This document shows, one piece after another, positions 61,253 to 64,000 of a stretch of DNA of 64,000 bases. The DNA is taken from positions 310,001 to 374,000 of the forward strand of contig NZ_JAHXYI010000006.1 of assembly GCF_019970045.1 (NCBI RefSeq), read 5' to 3'. Position numbers and translations under genes: made by a program. The notes beneath the pieces are model-generated. The model was not told the DNA's origin, searched no databases, and saw only the letters and a list, made by a program, of their open reading frames with translations. This DNA comes from Chryseobacterium sp. GVT01B (GTDB lineage Bacteria; Bacteroidota; Bacteroidia; Flavobacteriales; Weeksellaceae). The stretch's first letter is position 1. The number at the start of each line of letters is the position of its first letter.

Positions 61253-63457
61253 TTAATTCGCTACGTCACTGATGAATTTAATTCTAAGCATTCTCACTTC
61301 TTCATCGGACAATTCATCCCCGAATTCATCCAGCAACACCTTCATGCTGTCACTTTCAGATTCGTTCATGAACTCCATAAATCCGTCTACAATGTCTTCA
61401 TCAAAATTATCTTCAATATAGTAGTCAATATTCAGCTTTGTACCCTGATAAACAATTCTTTCCATTTCTTTCAGAAGTTCATCCATAGAAAGGTTTTTAG
61501 CTCTTGCAATATCTTCAAGGTCAATCTTTTTATCGGTACTCTGGATAATGAAAACCTTGTGGCTTGATTTATTGGCCACCTGCTTCAATACCATATCCTG
61601 AGTACGTTCTATATTGTTGTCTTCTACATATGTTTTAATGTAATCAGCGAATTCCTTACCATACTTTTTAGCTTTTCCTTCGCCTACTCCATAGATTTTG
61701 GTAATTTCATCTACTGTAATCGGATACTGAACGGTCATATCCTCCAGACTTGGATCCATAAACACAGTATATGGCGGAATTCCATGTTTTTTGGCAACTT
61801 TTTTTCTAAGTTCTTTCAACAGATTAAAAAGATTCTGATCCATACCTCCGCCGGCCTGCTGCTGTACCTGATCGCTCTCAGCTTTTGCCTGGGTAAGGTC
61901 AAATTCTCTGTCTTCGGCGATTAAAAATACGTCTTTAGAAGTACCATTCAGGAATGTTTTTCCTTTTTCTGTAATCTTTAAAACCCCGTAAGTTTCAATA
62001 TCTTTTTGTAAAAAATTCTGAACGGTTGCCTGTCTCAGGATTGTTTTCCAGTAATTATCTTTTTCTTCTTTTCCAAAGCCAAAATGAGAACTTTGCTCAA
62101 GCTTGTAGGATTTTGTCACTGCATTTTCTTTCCCTACGATAACGGAAATCAGATCTTTAGATTTGAATTTTTCTCCTGTATCACTGATGAGTTTCAATGA
62201 CTTTTTTAAGTCTGCAGTGGCATCTTTTACTTTTGGCGGATTGGATGAGTTATCACACATATTGGCACCGTCTCCTTTTACAGGATCAAAACTTTCTCCA
62301 AAATAATATAAGATATATTGTCTTCTGCTCATTGAAGTTTCAGCGTAGCCTACCACTTCATTTAAAAGCTGCAATCCGATTTCTCTTTCTGAAACTGGTT
62401 TTTGAGCCAGGAATTTTTCCAGTTTTTCAATATCTTTTGGGTCGTAGAATGCCAGACAATGTCCTTCGCCTCCGTCTCTTCCTGCTCTTCCGGTTTCCTG
62501 ATAGTAACTTTCCAATGATTTTGGGAAGTCGTAGTGGATCACAAAACGTACATCTGGTTTATCAATTCCCATCCCAAAGGCAATAGTTGCAACAATCACA
62601 TCCACTTCTTCCATCAGGAATTTATCCTGATTTGCGACTCTCACTTTCTGGTCAAGCCCCGCATGGTAAGGAAGTGCATTGATTCCGTTTACCTGCAGGA
62701 GCTGGGCAAATTCTTCAACTTTTCTCCGGCTCAGGCAATATACAATTCCTGATTTTCCTTTATGTTGATTGATAAACTTAACGATTTCCTTATCTATATT
62801 GATTTTAGGACATACTTCATAATATAGATTAGGACGGTTGAAACTTTCTTTGAACACCAAAGCATTAGTCATTCCTAAAGTTTTCTGGATATCATCCTGA
62901 ACCTTAGGAGTTGCAGTAGCCGTTAAAGCAATCACCGGTACATTGGCGATTCTGTCTATAATCTGTTTCAGGTTCCTGTATTCCGGTCTGAAATCATGTC
63001 CCCACTCTGAAATACAGTGGGCCTCGTCGATAGCAAAGAAAGAAATTTTCACATCTTTCAAAAAATCCAGGTAATCATCTTTTATTAATGATTCAGGAGC
63101 TACATACAGAAGTTTGGTTTTTCCGCTTTTGATATCGTCAAAAACCTGCTTGGTCTGCGTTTTGTTTAATGAGGAATTCAATACATGTGCTACCCCATCA
63201 TCAGATGAAAGGCCGTTCACTGCATCTACCTGATTCTTCATCAACGCTATCAAGGGCGAAACGACGATTGCCGTACCTTCCGAAATAAGTGCCGGAAGCT
63301 GATAACATAATGATTTTCCACCACCTGTAGGCATTAAAACAAATATATCCTTCCCATTCAATAGGTTGTCTATAATTTGTTCCTGCTGGCCCTTAAATGT
63401 AGAAAACCCAAAATACTTTTTCAATTCGCCTGATAAATTGGCTTTTTTTGCGCTCAT
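61253..63457 (-). CDS. recQ: ATP-dependent DNA helicase RecQ
   Basis: A 734-residue 3'-5' DNA helicase. Walker A is [16 protein letters not shown], the DEAH box [19 protein letters not shown] and motif [14 protein letters not shown]. The RQC zinc region (about 375-400) keeps the frame [13 protein letters not shown] but only one Cys remains ([11 protein letters not shown]), so the zinc site is degenerate. The HRDC domain is at about 535-610, and an acidic C-terminal extension, perhaps HTH_40-like, fills the last 110 residues. It is divergent from the kdsD-type gene. Confidence 0.95.
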   Translation of the reverse strand: MSAKKANLSGELKKYFGFSTFKGQQEQIIDNLLNGKDIFVLMPTGGGKSLCYQLPALISEGTAIVVSPLIALMKNQVDAVNGLSSDDGVAHVLNSSLNKTQTKQVFDDIKSGKTKLLYVAPESLIKDDYLDFLKDVKISFFAIDEAHCISEWGHDFRPEYRNLKQIIDRIANVPVIALTATATPKVQDDIQKTLGMTNALVFKESFNRPNLYYEVCPKINIDKEIVKFINQHKGKSGIVYCLSRRKVEEFAQLLQVNGINALPYHAGLDQKVRVANQDKFLMEEVDVIVATIAFGMGIDKPDVRFVIHYDFPKSLESYYQETGRAGRDGGEGHCLAFYDPKDIEKLEKFLAQKPVSEREIGLQLLNEVVGYAETSMSRRQYILYYFGESFDPVKGDGANMCDNSSNPPKVKDATADLKKSLKLISDTGEKFKSKDLISVIVGKENAVTKSYKLEQSSHFGFGKEEKDNYWKTILRQATVQNFLQKDIETYGVLKITEKGKTFLNGTSKDVFLIAEDREFDLTQAKAESDQVQQQAGGGMDQNLFNLLKELRKKVAKKHGIPPYTVFMDPSLEDMTVQYPITVDEITKIYGVGEGKAKKYGKEFADYIKTYVEDNNIERTQDMVLKQVANKSSHKVFIIQSTDKKIDLEDIARAKNLSMDELLKEMERIVYQGTKLNIDYYIEDNFDEDIVDGFMEFMNESESDSMKVLLDEFGDELSDEEVRMLRIKFISDVAN

Positions 63458-63489
63458 CTAATTTTCTATTGCTAAATTTGCATCACACC

Positions 63490-63497
63490 CAAAGTTA
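63490..63497 (-). promoter_or_regulatory. -7 promoter element of recQ
   Basis: The minus strand reads TAACTTTG, an exact TAnnTTTG match, 32 bases before the recQ ATG. A -33 TTG is not clear. Confidence 0.4.
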
Positions 63498-63615
63498 TAA
63501 AAATTCTGCTTAAAATAAAAGCGAACGAATTTATAAAAAATAAAATTTATATTAAATATTCTTTTTAAAATATAACGTTTTTAAAGAACTTTTTTGTATA
63601 CCTTATCATCATAAA

Positions 63616-64000
63616 ATGGATAGAACCAACATTATATCAATTGCAAAAACCACTTTAGAAATAGAGATTTCTGAACTCGAAAAATTAAAAAACAGAATTG
63701 ATGACCAATTTGCACAGGCAGTAGAGATCATCAACTCGGCAAAAGGAAAGCTTATTGTAGTAGGAATTGGGAAATCAGCCCATGTAGGAAATAAAATTGT
63801 AGCTACTTTAAACTCAACGGGAACCCCTTCACAATTCCTGCATGCTTCAGAGGCTATCCATGGAGATCTGGGAGTGATTCAGAAACAGGATGTTGTTTTA
63901 TGTATCTCAAATTCCGGAAATTCACCTGAAATTGCGAACCTGGTTCCTTATTTAAAAGATTATTCTTCCGCTTTGATCGGAATGACGGGAAATAAAAAGA
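63616..64000 (+). CDS. kdsD: Arabinose-5-phosphate isomerase (KdsD/KpsF family), N-terminal part
   Basis: The first 128 residues of a gene cut by the window end. The SIS sugar-isomerase domain is clear: LIVVGIGKSAHVGNKIVATL, then STGTPSQFLHASEAIHGDLG and LCISNSGNSPEI. This is the KpsF/GutQ/KdsD pattern, which interconverts ribulose-5-phosphate and arabinose-5-phosphate for Kdo synthesis. The CBS domains expected at the C-terminus lie beyond the window, so family placement rests on the SIS domain only. Confidence 0.9.
   Translation, partial: MDRTNIISIAKTTLEIEISELEKLKNRIDDQFAQAVEIINSAKGKLIVVGIGKSAHVGNKIVATLNSTGTPSQFLHASEAIHGDLGVIQKQDVVLCISNSGNSPEIANLVPYLKDYSSALIGMTGNKK

Overview
The window looks like a chromosomal segment from a Chryseobacterium-like member of the Bacteroidota (family Weeksellaceae, Flavobacteriia). 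The evidence is the AT-rich base composition, the absence of convincing Shine-Dalgarno sites, promoters of the TTG-N19-TAnnTTTG type, a Bacteroidota-style GG-leader peptide, a flavobacterial RecQ, and exported proteins opening with an AQVGINT-type sequence. I see no rRNA, tRNA, CRISPR array, insertion sequence or prophage. Most of the window is ordinary core and metabolic genome.

Layout. Bases 1-4.6 kb hold the end of an aldehyde dehydrogenase, a Cys-rich GG-leader peptide, a secreted thioredoxin-like protein, a lipid A-type acyltransferase, a GT2 glycosyltransferase, a DEDDh exonuclease and apaG. From 4.6 to 8.7 kb lies sucAB (2-oxoglutarate dehydrogenase E1 and E2); its E3 subunit gene lpdA lies far away at 57.6-59.0 kb. 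From 10.1 to 15.3 kb is a glycogen operon, glgB-glgA-lipoprotein-glgC, facing a divergent esterase with a glycogen-binding-like N-terminus. From 16.7 to 30.1 kb is an amino-acid, peptide and nitrogen block: an M17 aminopeptidase; a seven-gene run with two ATP-grasp ligases, a YbdK-type carboxylate-amine ligase, a class I amidotransferase, a third, divergent ATP-grasp-like protein, an esterase and an unknown 92-residue protein; then divergent cyanophycin synthetase (cphA) and cyanophycinase (cphB), followed by an isoaspartyl peptidase.

From 30.2 to 39.4 kb are a YtxH-like protein, a methyltransferase, three PH-SHOCT paralogues with a GNAT protein between them, hisS, an HRDC protein coupled to a tail-less ssb, a 550-bp gap holding a probable small transcript, an O-methyltransferase and an exported protein. 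From 39.8 to 48.2 kb are mostly small plus-strand genes (arginase family, HPP membrane protein, TIGR01777 epimerase, Crp/Fnr regulator, nudK, VOC protein, aspartyl protease, DnaJ-KTSC protein). From 48.5 to 54.8 kb is a tetR-tolC-adaptor-RND efflux operon with a well-formed promoter flanked by two near-palindromic candidate operators. The rest holds a CvfB-like S1 protein, two exported proteins, lpdA, a cupin, a small zinc-ribbon-like gene broken by one amber codon, a GT4 glycosyltransferase, recQ and the start of a kdsD-type isomerase.

The best candidates for something little described are the ligase cluster at 18.2-24.9 kb, whose product I cannot name; the bipartite GGCTAAAGCC repeats near 48.3 and 56.5 kb; the micro-ORF with its own promoter and terminator at 37.2 kb; and the Cys-rich GG-leader peptide at 0.6 kb.
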